Assembly: GCF_949628265.1 (NCBI RefSeq)
Contig: NC_088787.1
Coordinates: 15,924,501 to 15,988,500, forward strand
DNA from: Cloeon dipterum
Lineage: Eukaryota > Arthropoda > Insecta > Ephemeroptera > Baetidae
DNA length: 64,000 bases
Reading direction: 5' to 3'
Shown: positions 48,230-60,188 of the stretch, piece after piece
Position numbering within the stretch: the first letter of the stretch is position 1
Layout of the letters: the number at the start of each line of letters is the position of its first letter
The notes under the pieces: model-generated
Database searches by the model: none
What the model saw: only the letters and a program-made list of their open reading frames with translations
What the model was told of the DNA's origin: nothing
Position numbers and translations under genes: made by a program

Positions 48230-48870
48230 AGGTGAATAAAGTTTATTGAGACGCCTCTTACAAAAAATATTGAGCTTAATTTAGATGAGCTTAATTACGT
48301 TCAACCAAATGTGTCCTTTTGAAGTATAATTTAAAATTTTGGGAAATAAGAGTTAAAACAAGTACCAGATATACTTAATTAAAAAAATATTTAAAGCAAA
48401 TTTGAATCTTAAATTAAACATATACTATAAGGAAAATCAACCAGCGACTGATTTTTTTATCTTTGCTGAAATTTCAACAAGCTTTGCGTTAAAAAGAGAG
48501 AAACAATTAATATCACCCGTAGAGGGTGAGTTAGTTTTGTTTGCATTTTTAATATATATCCCAGTTTGGTAATTTTAACTTTGGTAATTTAAAACTGCTA
48601 AAAGTATTAAATTTTCCTGGAACCTGATGCAGTCTTTTTTAATTATGCACCCCTTTTTTGCGACTGTTTTACACCACGCATAGTAAGTCAGATTGATGGG
48701 TATGTAAAAACAGTAAATTGAAACTTCTGTGATAATTTGAAAATGTATATTTTAGGCTTAAACTTCAAAATTAAAGAAAACAGCATTTTACATTATGTGT
48801 TAACAAGGAAGGACTTAAAATCTTCATCCTGCATAATTTACACTTATATATCGCTTACATACAACGTTAT
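48230..48870. other. Intergenic spacer
   Basis: AT-rich; the right edge of the segmental duplication falls near 48.23 kb. No exon seen. Confidence 0.5.
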
Positions 48871-49149
48871 TTAATACGGAGATGGATTTCTAGCTATTAG
48901 GGTGTGCACCTTACAGCGATTTAATATCTTGACAAAAACTGATCCTGGCGGACAATGATGTCTTGTTGGCGAACCGGCCACACCGGTCGGCCCTTCTGGA
49001 GGTCTCGCGGGGCCTCCAATTTGTCCTCCAGCGGGACCAGCGGGACCGCTTGGACCAGGAAATCCACTGGGGATACGTTGATATTGTCCGAACGCTACCA
49101 ATATTGCTGACGAGAGCAGAAAAAGTAACAAACCAATGTGACGTGCCAT
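48871..49149 (-). CDS. Secreted secapin-like peptide with collagen-like Gly/Pro linker, 92 aa
   Basis: A single exon. The signal peptide is residues 1-21 (IGLLLFLLSSAILVAFG). Residues 25-62 are Gly/Pro-rich with several G-x-P/G-P-x triplets (GFPGPSGPAGPAGG). Then HHCPPGSVFVKILNRC-KV, the loop in this window most like secapin: C-P-P-G-S start, alternating hydrophobic and basic residues, and N-R-C end. A TATA-like TTTAAATA is at about 49187-49194. The Gly/Pro tract is too short and irregular for a stable collagen helix on its own. Confidence 0.85.
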   Translation of the reverse strand: MARHIGLLLFLLSSAILVAFGQYQRIPSGFPGPSGPAGPAGGQIGGPARPPEGPTGVAGSPTRHHCPPGSVFVKILNRCKVHTLIARNPSPY

Positions 49150-50085
49150 TTTTTATGATCTGATAGTGATGTACTTACATTGCAAGTATTTAAAAGCTGA
49201 GGGCACGGAAACAAAGGACGGAAGAGGACGCACAAAGTGGCCTTGTCCAATGATTGGTTAACCAAAAAAAATCTCTGCGGTCAAATAATGAGGATGAGGT
49301 GCCACGGCAAAAACAGCGGCTCGGCGTATGGTGCCTCTATAATGCGCAGCACTTTCTGTAACTACATATTTGCCTTTACTGATGCGTAAGGCTAAAGTAC
49401 TACGCATGTGTATTTAATTTACATATTTAAACTTTCGGCGTTTAATTAAAGCTTTATTAATATCATTTTATTTGGTCGCTCGAAGGTTAAGCACTGTTGA
49501 TGAGTGTCCCTTTGAAAATAAATTTTTTAATTGGAATTTCATATCTCTATTGAGATTAAAAAGCAATGTAAAAATAATCATTAGTTCCATTCATTCGTCT
49601 TTATCTTTGACTGGTCCTGGTTGTCGTCCTCATAAATGTGTAGCCGTGGTGTCATCGAGGAGCAGTTGAGAGTCGAGTTGGAAGGGCATTCAAATGAAAT
49701 CTAGTTAATCTCTTATGGACGGGATGCGCGAGAGAGGAATAGAGAGAGGGCGAGGTGAGGACGCCGAAAAGCGGGTGGAGTGCTTTAGGGTGTAAAACAC
49801 TTAAAATATTAAAATCTTCAGTCAAGGAAACCAGAGCAGTAAATATAAATTAAAATTTCAATATCGTATATGTCAATTCGCAGGTTTGAAAAGCTAACAG
49901 TACACCATAAAGCGCAATATAGGGTTAAAAAGCGATTTATAATTTTACAGCATTACACTGAGGTGGGTTGTTTCAATTCTTTTAAGAGAACAGCATTATC
50001 AATAAAGAGTACAACATATTATATTGTTTTGTGTAAAACCAACTATTTTTTAAACACATAAAAATTAAAATTGATTATGAAAAGC
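49150..50085. other. Intergenic spacer
   Basis: Contains the promoter of the 48.9-kb gene and otherwise no exon I can support. No poly(A) signal for the next gene is obvious close to its stop; the nearest AATAAA on that strand is at about 49452. Confidence 0.4.
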
Positions 50086-51939
50086 TCAGACGTGGTGCAG
50101 CAGTGAATAGTCAACGTACGGTTGGCATTTTCCTCGGTAAACCTGATAGCCTGGGGGGCATATGGATAGACCGTGATATCTGTATGGGAACAAACTGCCA
50201 TAATTCAGATACCCCTGAAAATAAATCATTATAAGACCAGGCAAATAAAGTGTTTAATGAATCACTCACCCAAAATCTGTTGGCATACGGCAACGAATTA
50301 ATGCCTTTGCTCAATGAAAGGGCGTTATACAAAAATGGCAAGTATGCAAAATATGGGTGATTAAGTCCGTGCGTAAATTGATTAAGTGAGTTGCCGGCGT
50401 AAAGGGGGTTCAGTCGATAAAACCACTAAAATGTTGATAAAATCATTAATTTTACTGTTTGAAGTAAAATACCAGGTCACTAAACCTACCTGAAGAGGAT
50501 GGAGATAAGAAGCCTTGCAAACTCCCTGCTTATTCTGCTTGTAGCCTGGCAGACACTTGTCTTTGTTTAAGAGATGAATAGCACCTGATTGTAGAAGTGG
50601 CCTCGCAGATGTGACAAGTAATGGTGATGACAGAAATGCTGGTGCTTGTTGGTTATCATTTGTCTACGAACGAAATACACTTTTCTTAGTACAGCTTAAT
50701 TACAGATTTCCCGTCTGCGCCGAGAAATGTTAACAAGGTAATTAGGAAATCGCACACATATTTTGCACACCAAGTGATCTTATCTAGTATACAATTAAAA
50801 CCTCTTATTACTAAGCTGCGACAGAGATAATTACGCGTTTTAAAGAGTAATTGTTCCTGTAATAGAAGACGTCATTTTTGCATGATGATTAAAAGATGTG
50901 ATCGTCCTCTTTTAATGCTATAGAGATGGCAGAGCATTCTTCGAAATCCCGTCCTGACTATTTTAATTAGTAAATATTTCATTTAAATGACCTAAATTGC
51001 TCGGCTCTGCACGGATTTGTATATGATGGATATCAAGGTATTTATTAAAATTTTTAGAGGAAATAATTGAATACCATGCTTTCGTACTGCACAGCGGCTT
51101 TCTGGCCCCATGGGCCTCATCAGCAGTATTTTTACTCCAAAATAAAATTACCCCAGTATCAGCTACAGAGAATTCCGAATCAGCAATCGTTGGAAACGTC
51201 CGACTTAACTCATAGCTGAGTAAAAATCGAAAAGAAGAAACGAAAGACAAAATCTCGTCCTCCCTTTGATTTAACTGTTGTCCATTCCTTTTCTTATTAT
51301 ATAAATTTTTTAACTTTTTTAGTTTTCATTTAAAAGTAAATGCTAGTTTTACGGCAACATCCTGATTAAATTGATGACTAGAAGAGTTTGAGCTCGAGAT
51401 GATTGAGATATATAGTCTCACCAATTCACCTTCTGCCACAATTCAAATACAAATGCACCCTCGATTAGCTTGCACACCCAATTATATAAATTTTAAGGAC
51501 AGTATTGTAAAATTCCTAAATTGTATAGTTCAGTAATGTGAATTAAATTTTATAATTTTTGGTTTTTCTCATTTTTCATAAAATGTTTACACCACTAATT
51601 ATCAAAGCAAGAGAAACCCATTTGCAGGAACACAAGATCGGCTTGTGCAATCGGAACGTTAACTTAATTGTGTCCAGCAGCGGTACAAATTTTCAGATTA
51701 AATTGAAAAATGTGTGAGAATAAAGACAGAGTCAAAGATTAATCATTTGAAAGTGTAAATATGGAAATTCATCTCGCAAAACTTACCCCGAACCTAACCC
51801 TGACGGAAGACTTGCACCTGCCCTCGCTCCAGTGTAACCCTGGTGGGCAGTCATCGTAATCGTGGGGTGGCTCTTGCGCCCGTGCCCGACATCCATGCAA
51901 AACAAGGAAAAAGACAAGTAACGAGACAAGCTGCTTCAT
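50086..51939 (-). CDS. Secreted three-loop secapin-like protein, four exons, phase-0 introns
   Basis: Exons 51939-51787, 50663-50490, 50425-50270 and 50214-50086 join in phase 0 throughout to 203 residues. Exon 1 encodes the signal peptide (KQLVSLLVFFLVLHGCRARA), an acidic linker and loop 1, CPPGLHWSEGRC. Exon 2 carries a hydrophobic linker and loop 2, CLPGYKQNKQGVC. Exon 3 has no Cys but is rich in Tyr, Asn and Leu (WFYRLNPLYAGNSLNQFT). Exon 4 carries loop 3, CPPGYQVYRGKC, and a short tail. The continuous phase, good donors (gtaagt, gtaggt, gtgagt) and the final stop support the model. Intron 1 is 1.1 kb and could hide another exon. It is the largest array product and the only multi-loop one without phase-1 introns. 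Confidence 0.8.
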
Positions 51940-52524
51940 ATTTTGGTGTGAACTCGTGAAAACCACCCATGCCTCTTAAGTACTTACTGTCACGCATTCA
52001 TAGAGGGCTTAATTGAGGCGGCCCCCACAGCTATACACGAAACTTATTATTAAGATCCGCTCATTAACATCGCTCATTGTTTTATTCTACACCAATCTCA
52101 TAAAGAATGATCACGCTAAAATGACTTAATAAAAAGCATAAAGTAGCAATAAAGTACATTTTATGTAAAATGGTAATGAGTTTATTTATAATTACACTTT
52201 ACATCGCAATTCATATATAATACAAATAAATGCCTAGTAGGAATATTTTAGTTATAATTGTAATAGTACAAAAATGTACCTTTTAAATTAAAAGCTGTAT
52301 TTTTTCATAGATACTCACTATTGTCAGTTTGAATTAAACATATTTGTTAAAAGTAACTATTTTAGCGGGAGATAGGATTGAGGATTGCGCTTTTTTATTG
52401 TTCAAGCTAAACTAAAAACTAAAAAAGTGAATTCGCGTAGCGCACATTCTACTCGGTAAATAGAGTAGCATTATATTCGGTCTCTGTTGAACACGTTTTT
52501 AACTAAAAATCTTCGTCATACTGC
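51940..52524. other. Intergenic spacer
   Basis: No exon. AATAAA on the minus strand at 52394-52399 serves the next gene. Confidence 0.5.
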
Positions 52525-53540
52525 TTATTTCTTAGTGCGTCTTCCTTTAAAACACATTTTTCGGTTTCGGTCCATAATGTCACCTTCCATGCATATTATT
52601 CTTCGTTTTGGAACGGCTATTATCGAAAATTGCACAATGTCACTCTCGACTTCAGGATCTTCAGTTACGGTGGAATCTTTCTTTGTGTCTGTCGTGTCTG
52701 CAATCAAATTAAAACAAAATCAGAATCTCATAAATTTTCTTACTGCCCTAATTGTTATCGGATGAATATTATCTAATATTTTAAAAAGCAGGATCAACAT
52801 CTATTTGTTTCATTATTTGCCTCGATCGAGATATGAACATGACCCATCACCTCAGATAAAATCGAGACAAAACTTGACTATTCCATACAAACGTTCCGAT
52901 TGATTATTCATCACAAAAACGATTTGCTGCATTCGTCATGACCTGATTTAACAACTGGAATATTATTCTCTGAATGGCTTATTGTGTAACATAATAGTAC
53001 TACTTAATTTACGCCATCAAAGAATAGAGTGATCACAAAAATTGAAAACTGAAAATTGAGCTTCTAGAAATATAATTAATCTCAAAACATCAGAAACACG
53101 CACGAGTTTCGTGTGAGTAATAAGCATTTTCGGCTATAGAAGCCTCGTCAGCAGCCCACTGATGAAGATATCATTTGATCACGTATACGTTTGATACCTG
53201 ATGCGTGCAGGCATCCTCTATTTTCATCTATTTTATGTTGCAGTCCAAATCAAATCTTATAATTTTCAAAACAAATATCGCAGGCTTTAAAATATCACTC
53301 TATCCAGAGACAAAGGGTTTGAAAACAAATTTTGTGTGTTTAAAACATTTCAATATTTAAACTAATGCCAAACTTACTTGTTGGAACACACATATCCTTG
53401 GCAGCGTCATAAAGATAGTTTTCTGGACAGTATTCATCCTCGTGCATTTTGGCAGGCGCGCAAAATGCAGGTAGGGAAAAGGCTGCAACCACCACCACCA
53501 CCGCCGCCGCCACAAAAAAGCTATGCGGCGCGTTGGCCAT
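52525..53540 (-). CDS. Secreted two-loop secapin-like protein, two exons
   Basis: Exon 1 (53540-53378) and exon 2 (52697-52525) join in phase 1 to 111 residues. The signal peptide contains a homopolymeric AAAVVVVVAA stretch encoded by a GCC/GTG-type trinucleotide repeat. Loop 1, CPENYLYDAAKDMC, ends exon 1. Exon 2 has an acidic linker (DSTVTEDPEVESD), a basic site (PKRR), loop 2 CMEGDIMDRNRKMC, and a basic tail (FKGRRTKK). The PKRR immediately before loop 2 could be a convertase-type cleavage site releasing a cationic C-terminal peptide. First of three neighbouring paralogues with identical architecture. Confidence 0.8.
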
Positions 53541-54043
53541 TCTTGTTCAACTGATTGCTGGGAGCCAACATGAGAGCTGCTCCAATGACGCGAAATACAT
53601 AATACACGGTGAAACCCAGTCTCCGCTGCTTGTTTGCCACAGAACCAGTTTCTCGCACTGCCGCGAGCAATTTGATATTTGGCCAGTCTATTTTATGTTG
53701 CAGCTACACGTTTTGAATTTCAGATTTTTTTTGTATTCACGTTAAAATATTTTGAAACAATTACATAGTACTTGGTCTAGTCAATGGATATCTAGAAAAT
53801 AACGCGGCCTCAGAATTCAGTTTTAGCTGTTAAACTTGTGCGTCACGGAAATAATTGCAGTGTGGCATTTGTGCCTCCAAGCTCCAAGAGGTCCCTGATG
53901 GGAACTCTCGCAAATTAAGCCTTGCTCTTTCTTTAAATCAGAAAGATCAATAAATATAAATTTTCAAATCTTCGAACAACAAACTACAAGATAACAAAAA
54001 ATAAGCAATGAAGGAAGAAACAAAAACACGGAACCATCAGATT

Positions 54044-54993
54044 TTATATCAAAAATATAAATTTATTCTTATTACTTTTGACAGATTTTTTATAGCAAAT
54101 TTTCCTTTCTTCTTGATACTCATAGCCATTTTTGCATCTTCTAGAGGGGAGAGCTCCCAATATGCTTAAAGGTGTAAAGCGAAGCTGCTTTGGTGATTCA
54201 TCATTCACGCCATAGCCTGCAAATTTATACAAAAATCACCATTCCAAGCAATATTTATTTATTTTAATTATTATTATTCTTGCTCAAAATGAAATACAAT
54301 TAAATATAAAATTAAAGGGTTATACAAAGCAAGAAAGGGTGAACAGCGCTAGTGAAAAAATGCTAAAACGATCCATCACTGACAATGAGTAATATCACGC
54401 CGCACTGAGCCGCAATAGATTAATATTTTAAAGTTAATATAATCTTTATTATGATAGGTCAGATTTCTGTAAAAAGCTTAAGTAAAAACTTAGGCAGTAC
54501 TCCACAGTATTTTTTGTTAATACTGAACTGCATGATTTGTGTCAGTTTACAGCTGCCTTTAACTATTGTGAACGCAATCGGTCATTTTTAATAATTTATT
54601 TGCGTGTAAAAAAAGTTAAATACTGTTGATAGAAGCTAGTGAAGGCAGGAGCACTCGAGGTTGTCAGAAATTTTCAGGGGAAATTAAATGCAGCTTTTTC
54701 AGTTTATAAAGAGCTGCTTTTTCCGTATTTCTACAGAAAAAATATTCATCAGAAATTCCCAGAGGAATTAAATTCCATTTCCAGTGAAAAATAAAAAAAT
54801 ACTTGTATCAAAATAAAATTTGCGCATCAAATTTAGTCGAAATTCTACCTGTTTCGATGCAACTGTCAAGGTTGACGTCATAGTATGTACTATCTGGGCA
54901 GTATTCGTCTTCCGCAGTTTGGGAAAAGGTAAAATCTGCTAAAATAACAACGCTGACGCTGAGAAAAAAAATGAACCTCAACGCTTTTGCCAT
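54044..54993 (-). CDS. Secreted two-loop secapin-like protein, two exons
   Basis: Exon 1 (54993-54849) and exon 2 (54216-54044) join in phase 1 to 105 residues. The signal peptide is FIFFLSVSVVILADFTFS, followed by EDEYCPDSTYYDVNLDSC (loop 1, acidic), closely similar to loop 1 of the 53.5-kb gene (DEYCPENYLYD). Exon 2 has a linker, the basic PSRR, loop 2 CKNGYEYQEERKIC, and a Lys-rich tail (YKKSVKSNKNK). Acidic loop 1 and basic loop 2 recur in the trio. An AATAAA occurs in the last codons (about 54060). Confidence 0.82.
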
Positions 54994-55492
54994 TCTGGAT
55001 AACTGAGCTCGCTCAAGTTTTTCTCTCTCCTGAGTGGCACCGATGACTTTAGCCTTGAAAATATGCCGTCAAATATATTTACACAGCCATTTCATCGAAT
55101 AAACGCAGGACTTTTCTCAATTTTTTAAGTTTTGCTTGGGAGTGTAATGATTATAGCAAATAAGTGAAAATATACGTTTATAATCAATTGTCAGTGTAAA
55201 AATGGAACGCCTCTCCAGTTGCTCAAACTCAAGTTGATACAGATATTATTATTTAATTTTTTACACGCGATAATTATGTTTTTGAGATGAGTTCATTACT
55301 TTTTAAATATTGCAAAAAGAGCGTTTAATTCTCATTAAATATGGTAGTGTGCAAGAAATATCTCAAAGGTATTCAAAAACGAAAATAAAAAACCTATATA
55401 TATGCATAAAATTAAGGTGTTTATTGCTATTTTTGTGTGTTTTACAGGTTATTTTGTATGTAATTTTTAATAATAATATTTGACACTTAAGA
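54994..55492. other. Intergenic spacer
   Basis: No exon. AATAAA on the minus strand at 55420-55425 serves the next gene. Confidence 0.5.
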
Positions 55493-56246
55493 TTATTCTC
55501 TTTTTGATTTTATTATCCGGTTTTCGTTTATACAAAAGTTTCGTCTTTTTTCGTAACGGAAACCAGATCTACAGCGTCTGATGGGTATATTAGTCCCTGT
55601 GATGCTGAAACCTGTGACGTCAAGTTCATCATCATTGGCTGAAAATAAACGTAAAAGAAAATTAAAAGCTATAAATTCGTTAGTATACTTGTTTATTCTT
55701 GCAGTCTATAGTTAATATCAATAAAAGTACTGAACGATGGAAATAAGTCTTGTTAAAATAAATTTTTTATTTCTTTCTTCAATATCAGTCTGGTTAAATT
55801 CAGAAAATATCAGGCAAACACATAATTAGATGCAATCAATGCAAATTTTTACATTTAATGCACTTTTTGCCAATTGTCAGAAAAAAATGATTTCCAAGCC
55901 TGGGAATTATTTTTCTTTTAAAATTATATTTCAAATTATCTACCTCCTAGACAGAAAAGTCACAAGTAGTCAAACACATAAATGCTTCTTGATGGGGCCG
56001 AACTTACAAGTATAATGAGACAGGGCGACACAATTAACAAACAAGTTTGAAAAGACCTTGTCCAGGAGGACGAAGCCCGAGTGAAACCAGAGAAAAATAA
56101 ATCATACCTAAATCGATGCACTTGTCTAATTTCTGATCGAAGTATGCGTTTTGTGGACACTCAAAAAGCTCTCCTTGTGACGTGGTTAAACTCGTAGATA
56201 TAGCACAGACAATAAGCGGGATAAATAAAAATGTAACTTTTGCCAT
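55493..56246 (-). CDS. Secreted two-loop secapin-like protein, two exons
   Basis: Exon 1 (56246-56108) and exon 2 (55638-55493) join in phase 1 to 94 residues. The signal peptide is VTFLFIPLIVCAISTSL. Loop 1 is CPQNAYFDQKLDKC. Exon 2 has an acidic start (NDDELDVTG), a linker with IPIRR, loop 2 CRSGFRYEKRRNFC, and a basic tail. The Met was chosen because the residues upstream in the same frame lack an ATG before a signal peptide. AATAAA at 55420-55425. Third member of the 52.5-56.2 kb trio. Confidence 0.82.
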
Positions 56247-59195
56247 CTTCGAGCCAACCGAACCAAATCTTCCTTCTTGCTTAAGTGTCACGTTGATAGA
56301 GGTTTCTGCGTTGAAAAGCACTCCGGGCCTTTCCTGGTCCGCGATGGAACCTGTTTGCGAGGAGGCTTGGCCTTTGCGGGCTATCCTTCGTTGCAGTGCT
56401 GCCTATTTAATTAGTAATTTAGTATTCAGTGTGTGAAAATAAACAAATACACAACTAACTCTGAGAACTTGAAAAAAGAATTAAATATCATGTATCCTTC
56501 AAAGTTATTAATTAATTTATCATTTCAATTATAAAACTTGATTTTCTAAGTTGATGATGTTGTGGAAATCGAGGAGCCGTGACAAAAATGCGTCTTTTAT
56601 TTCGGACTCGTGGATTGAAGTATCAGTAAAGTTAAGATCAAGATCACGACTGTGAAATTACACAAATAATTAAAATCTCAGTATTACAGTAAATAATTTT
56701 AACATGAAAATATCAATTTCGAACATTTACAATTATTAGTTAAATAAATTTTCATCCCGTAGTGCGGGTCCAATAAGAAATAGCTTCTAGAATATTCTCG
56801 CACGAAATCTTCTCTTAGCCGGAGAGAGAAAATTTGTTTCGACTGCTGTCGTGCGAGGTTAAAGGTGCAGTAAGAGTGCAACGCTTATCGCACACCGTAA
56901 CACTGCCACCTGTCGATGTGTCGATGTGAGTTTAATGCAACAGTAGTGGCGAGAAGGCGCCACAATGTTTATCAATTTTATTGTGGTTCAAGTACATATG
57001 ATACATAGATATAGGCATTTAAAAATATCTTCAAATAATAGGATATTTTAATATAAATATTGACCAGTCCGTTGACTCGCGTTGTTAACTCATTCTCAGG
57101 AGTGTCAAAGCAATGAGAGATATTTGAGTAGTTCGGGGATCTAATACTGGCTGCCCAATGTTAGAGATGGCAAAAGGTGGTTAGTTAATGAACTCATAAT
57201 GCTCTAATAGCCCAACGGGGTGGGAGGCGCACCGGCGCCGACTCGCCACTTGCTGGTTTTCGCACCTTTCCAACGGCTTTAGGGACAAATAATGTTCAAT
57301 GAAAGACCTTGGTATGCGGAGAGGCGAAAAGATAGCCACATCCTCTGCGGCCAATCCATCCTCACCTTTCTGCTCGGCGGTGTTATTGGGGGTAGAGCCA
57401 TAGAGCCCACGGGAAGTGCTGATGCTGATCAGAGGTTCTTATAATAATAACAAATTATCTTAAACAAACTATCTGGAAAAAAACTATTATATCTGTGTGG
57501 TGATATTGCTTAAGTAATATTTTAATTAAAAAAAATGAACTTATGTATTATACCTATGATGCTATTTTAGAAAGTATAAAATAAATTTTCCTATAAATAT
57601 AAATAGTGCAATAAAATAGCTAATTAAATCGAAGGAAACCCAATAATAAATGAACTCAATACTTGTGCAATGATAAATTATCCTTGGGTGACCAGCGATA
57701 TAAAAACACCAGCTTTGACAGCTAAAAGAAATTAATTTATTTTCTGGCTCGTTTCACTTTAAATGAAAAGAGGACCAAAAGGAGATGTTTTGGCTGGCCC
57801 AGCAGTGTTTTTCATATCTCTGGTTGCCAAGCAAAATTGATCATTACACAAGTATTGAGTTAAGTTTATTATTAGTTTTCCTTCGATTTAATTACCTATT
57901 TGATTGAACTATTTATAGCGAAATTATTTTATACTTGCTAAAATAGCATAGGTACATTACACTTTTTAAATAATTTTTATTAGGGACCCAATAAAAGGCG
58001 ATATTGTATTTTGTTGTTCAACTGTCACTCGATGTTTCTTGGTTTTAAATACTGTTAAATAAATGTGTATCAAATGGAGAACAAATAAATAAGTTATGGA
58101 TTGGTGAAAAATACACTGCTAGGTTTGATTTTAGGAGGTCAGTGCAACATTTGTGCCCTAATTGAATTCCCGACCAAAAATATATAAAATCATTGCAAAC
58201 AGCTGTGGTCTAGCCTATAAAACTATTATTAATTTTATAACTTCATTTTGATAATGTAGAATTGTATTGAAATGGTGACGCTGATTTTATTTTATTTTGA
58301 AGGAAGAAGATAAATAAAAGGCAAGTAATTCAATGTGATTGAATTTATTTTTAATGCTGTGATTATAACGTTAAATGGCGATACATCATATTAAATTCCC
58401 TGCAGCTATATAATGTAATATGACATTAGAAATCTATCTACCCTTATTTTATTCTTCAATATTCTGCGAATTTTTTATCCAGACATAACCATTTATAGGG
58501 TCGTCAAACCTTCTTGAAGAAAACGTAGGTAAAGAACTAGCTCTATATCATTTTCCTTTCATAATATCTTGCTGTGCAGAAGCGTAAAAAATTATTGTAG
58601 CAAAATGAAATCGTTCTTAAGCATTGGGCCCAGTATAACGTGTGATTTTGCAACCAATATATTGAAGCTTTCATGTTACTCAGCGCTGCTTTTAGGCACT
58701 TGACTGCACATCTATCGTGAACAGGCTTTCAATTATCAACTACACGATGTCTCTTTGCGGCATTCAACTGGTTTCCAAACCATTGGGCTGGGCTGCTTAT
58801 GCTTCTTTTTATTATTCTAGAAGAATTTTATTATCCGCATAGTACTACCTTGAGAGTTTTTAGTCAGGATAATTGTTCTAAAAATCAGGGCAAAAAGATC
58901 TCCTTACTTGAAAATTAATTTTTCGAGTTATAATTTAAGTTTATTTGAAACGAGGATTGTAAATAATAAAATACTCTAGCTGGAATGCTCCATTTTAAAA
59001 TAAATCCTTTATTTCAGTTTGGTTACTATCAAAAGGAACATAAAGAAAAAAACTTTACTTTTCAAAATAAATGAAGATTGTAGGAAAAGGTTTTTGCCAC
59101 ACATTGCATCATGTAGGCAGTTAAGAAAGTTTGATTATGACTGAAAATATACCGTCTTTCTTCAAATTCAAAATAATAGTCGCAAATAATTCTGC
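56247..59195. other. Long spacer containing a repeat
   Basis: No gene supported over nearly 3 kb. It contains the repeat at 57144-57442 and a CTCF-like AGGTGGCAG (minus strand, 56901-56915). The frames at 56.2-56.9 kb have no signal peptide or loop. Confidence 0.45.
57144..57442. repeat. Dispersed repeat, left copy
   Basis: About 300 bp similar to 61376-61662, sharing CTGGTTTTCGCACCTTTCCA, GATGGCAAA/AATGGCAAAGGTGG, a C-G-rich GCGCC/GCGTCGACTCG tract and ATAGAGCCCACGGGA/ATAGCCACGGGATGTGCTGA. It is GC-richer than its surroundings and has no ORF. It could be a SINE-like element or a duplicated regulatory segment; together the two copies bracket the 59.2-61.1 kb trio. Confidence 0.65.
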
Positions 59196-59543
59196 TCATC
59201 CGACTGTCGCAATGCACCTCTTCAATAATGTGGACCATATCTCACCGCCTGTGCACTTTCTATAGGGAGGCTTGACAATCGTTAAAGTGGTGCTGTTCAC
59301 ATTCTCTTCTTGTTCCTCTGTTGGAAAAAGGTGAACATGCATGAATGTTATTTAAAATAGTTGCGTCAATTTACCGAATTTTTCCACACAACGTTTTAAA
59401 TTAATGCTGTAAATTTCCCCAGTAGAGCACTGTTTGACATTTGAAGCTGCCAGTGAAATACTTTCTAACTCATCTGCTTTGATTTTTAACAGCAAGGCGC
59501 ACAGCAGTAAAAGTAGGCTTAAAGAAAACACTACCTTCTCCAT
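59196..59543 (-). CDS. Secreted two-loop secapin-like protein, two exons
   Basis: Exon 1 (59543-59375) and exon 2 (59317-59196) join in phase 1 across a 57-bp intron to 96 residues. The signal peptide is VVFSLSLLLLLCALLLKIKA. Loop 1 is CSTGEIYSINLKRC-VEKF, loop 2 CTGGEIWSTLLKRC-IATVG. The two loops are strikingly alike (G-E-I-[YW]-S-x3-L-K-R-C), so this protein probably arose by duplication of its own loop. K/R residues precede each loop (KPPYRK before loop 2). AATAAA at 59008-59013. First of the MEKV/MEAV trio. Confidence 0.87.
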
Positions 59544-59857
59544 CTCGCGCTGGCGCTCAACTGACACTCTGTTTACTAAAGGCTTAGTACCGTTTCTAGC
59601 CAACTCCACCTGCCTCTCTTAAATCAATTTAAATTAGTGCTTGTGAAAAAACACGATTAATTTGGCTATAAAATATCTTAAACTTTATTGACGATTGAAC
59701 AGCTACAACTTTCTTGAGCAAAAATTTGTTGCAGATTGGCTGTCAATATCAATTAAAAACTTAAGTTAATGAACTGCTATTAGATGAAAAAATAAACACT
59801 TTCTTAAACAGACCATGAAGTTAGATTGATCATAAGATTGTTAACTTTTATGATATA

Positions 59858-60188
59858 TCATTTAATTGTTGTGATGCATCTTTTCAGACGACTGTCCCAA
59901 GTTTTTCCGTTGCTGCATTTTCTGTCTGGTGCGTTTCCTAAATTCAAAACTGCGCTGCTGTCCTGATCTTCAAAGTCCTCTGTTAAATAAGCAATGAATT
60001 TGATTTAAATTTTGGTCGACGAATTGATTACCAAATTTTTCTTCGCAACGTCTGAATTTTGCAATGTAGATTTGACCACTGGGACATCGTTTGGCATTTA
60101 GCAACGATAGGGCAACACCGTCGGACTCATTTGCGTGGGACAAGCTACCCAGTAAAATCAGGCACGAGAGCAGCACAACCGCCTCCAT
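59858..60188 (-). CDS. Secreted two-loop secapin-like protein, two exons
   Basis: Exon 1 (60188-60032) and exon 2 (59979-59858) join in phase 1 across a 52-bp intron to 92 residues. The signal peptide is EAVVLLSCLILLGSLSHA. Loop 1 CPSGQIYIAKFRRC-EEKF, loop 2 CSNGKTWDSRLKRC-ITTIK. An acidic linker (EDFEDQDSS) and the basic PDRK come before loop 2. The intron position and exon lengths match the two flanking genes. AATAAA at 59684-59689. Confidence 0.87.
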
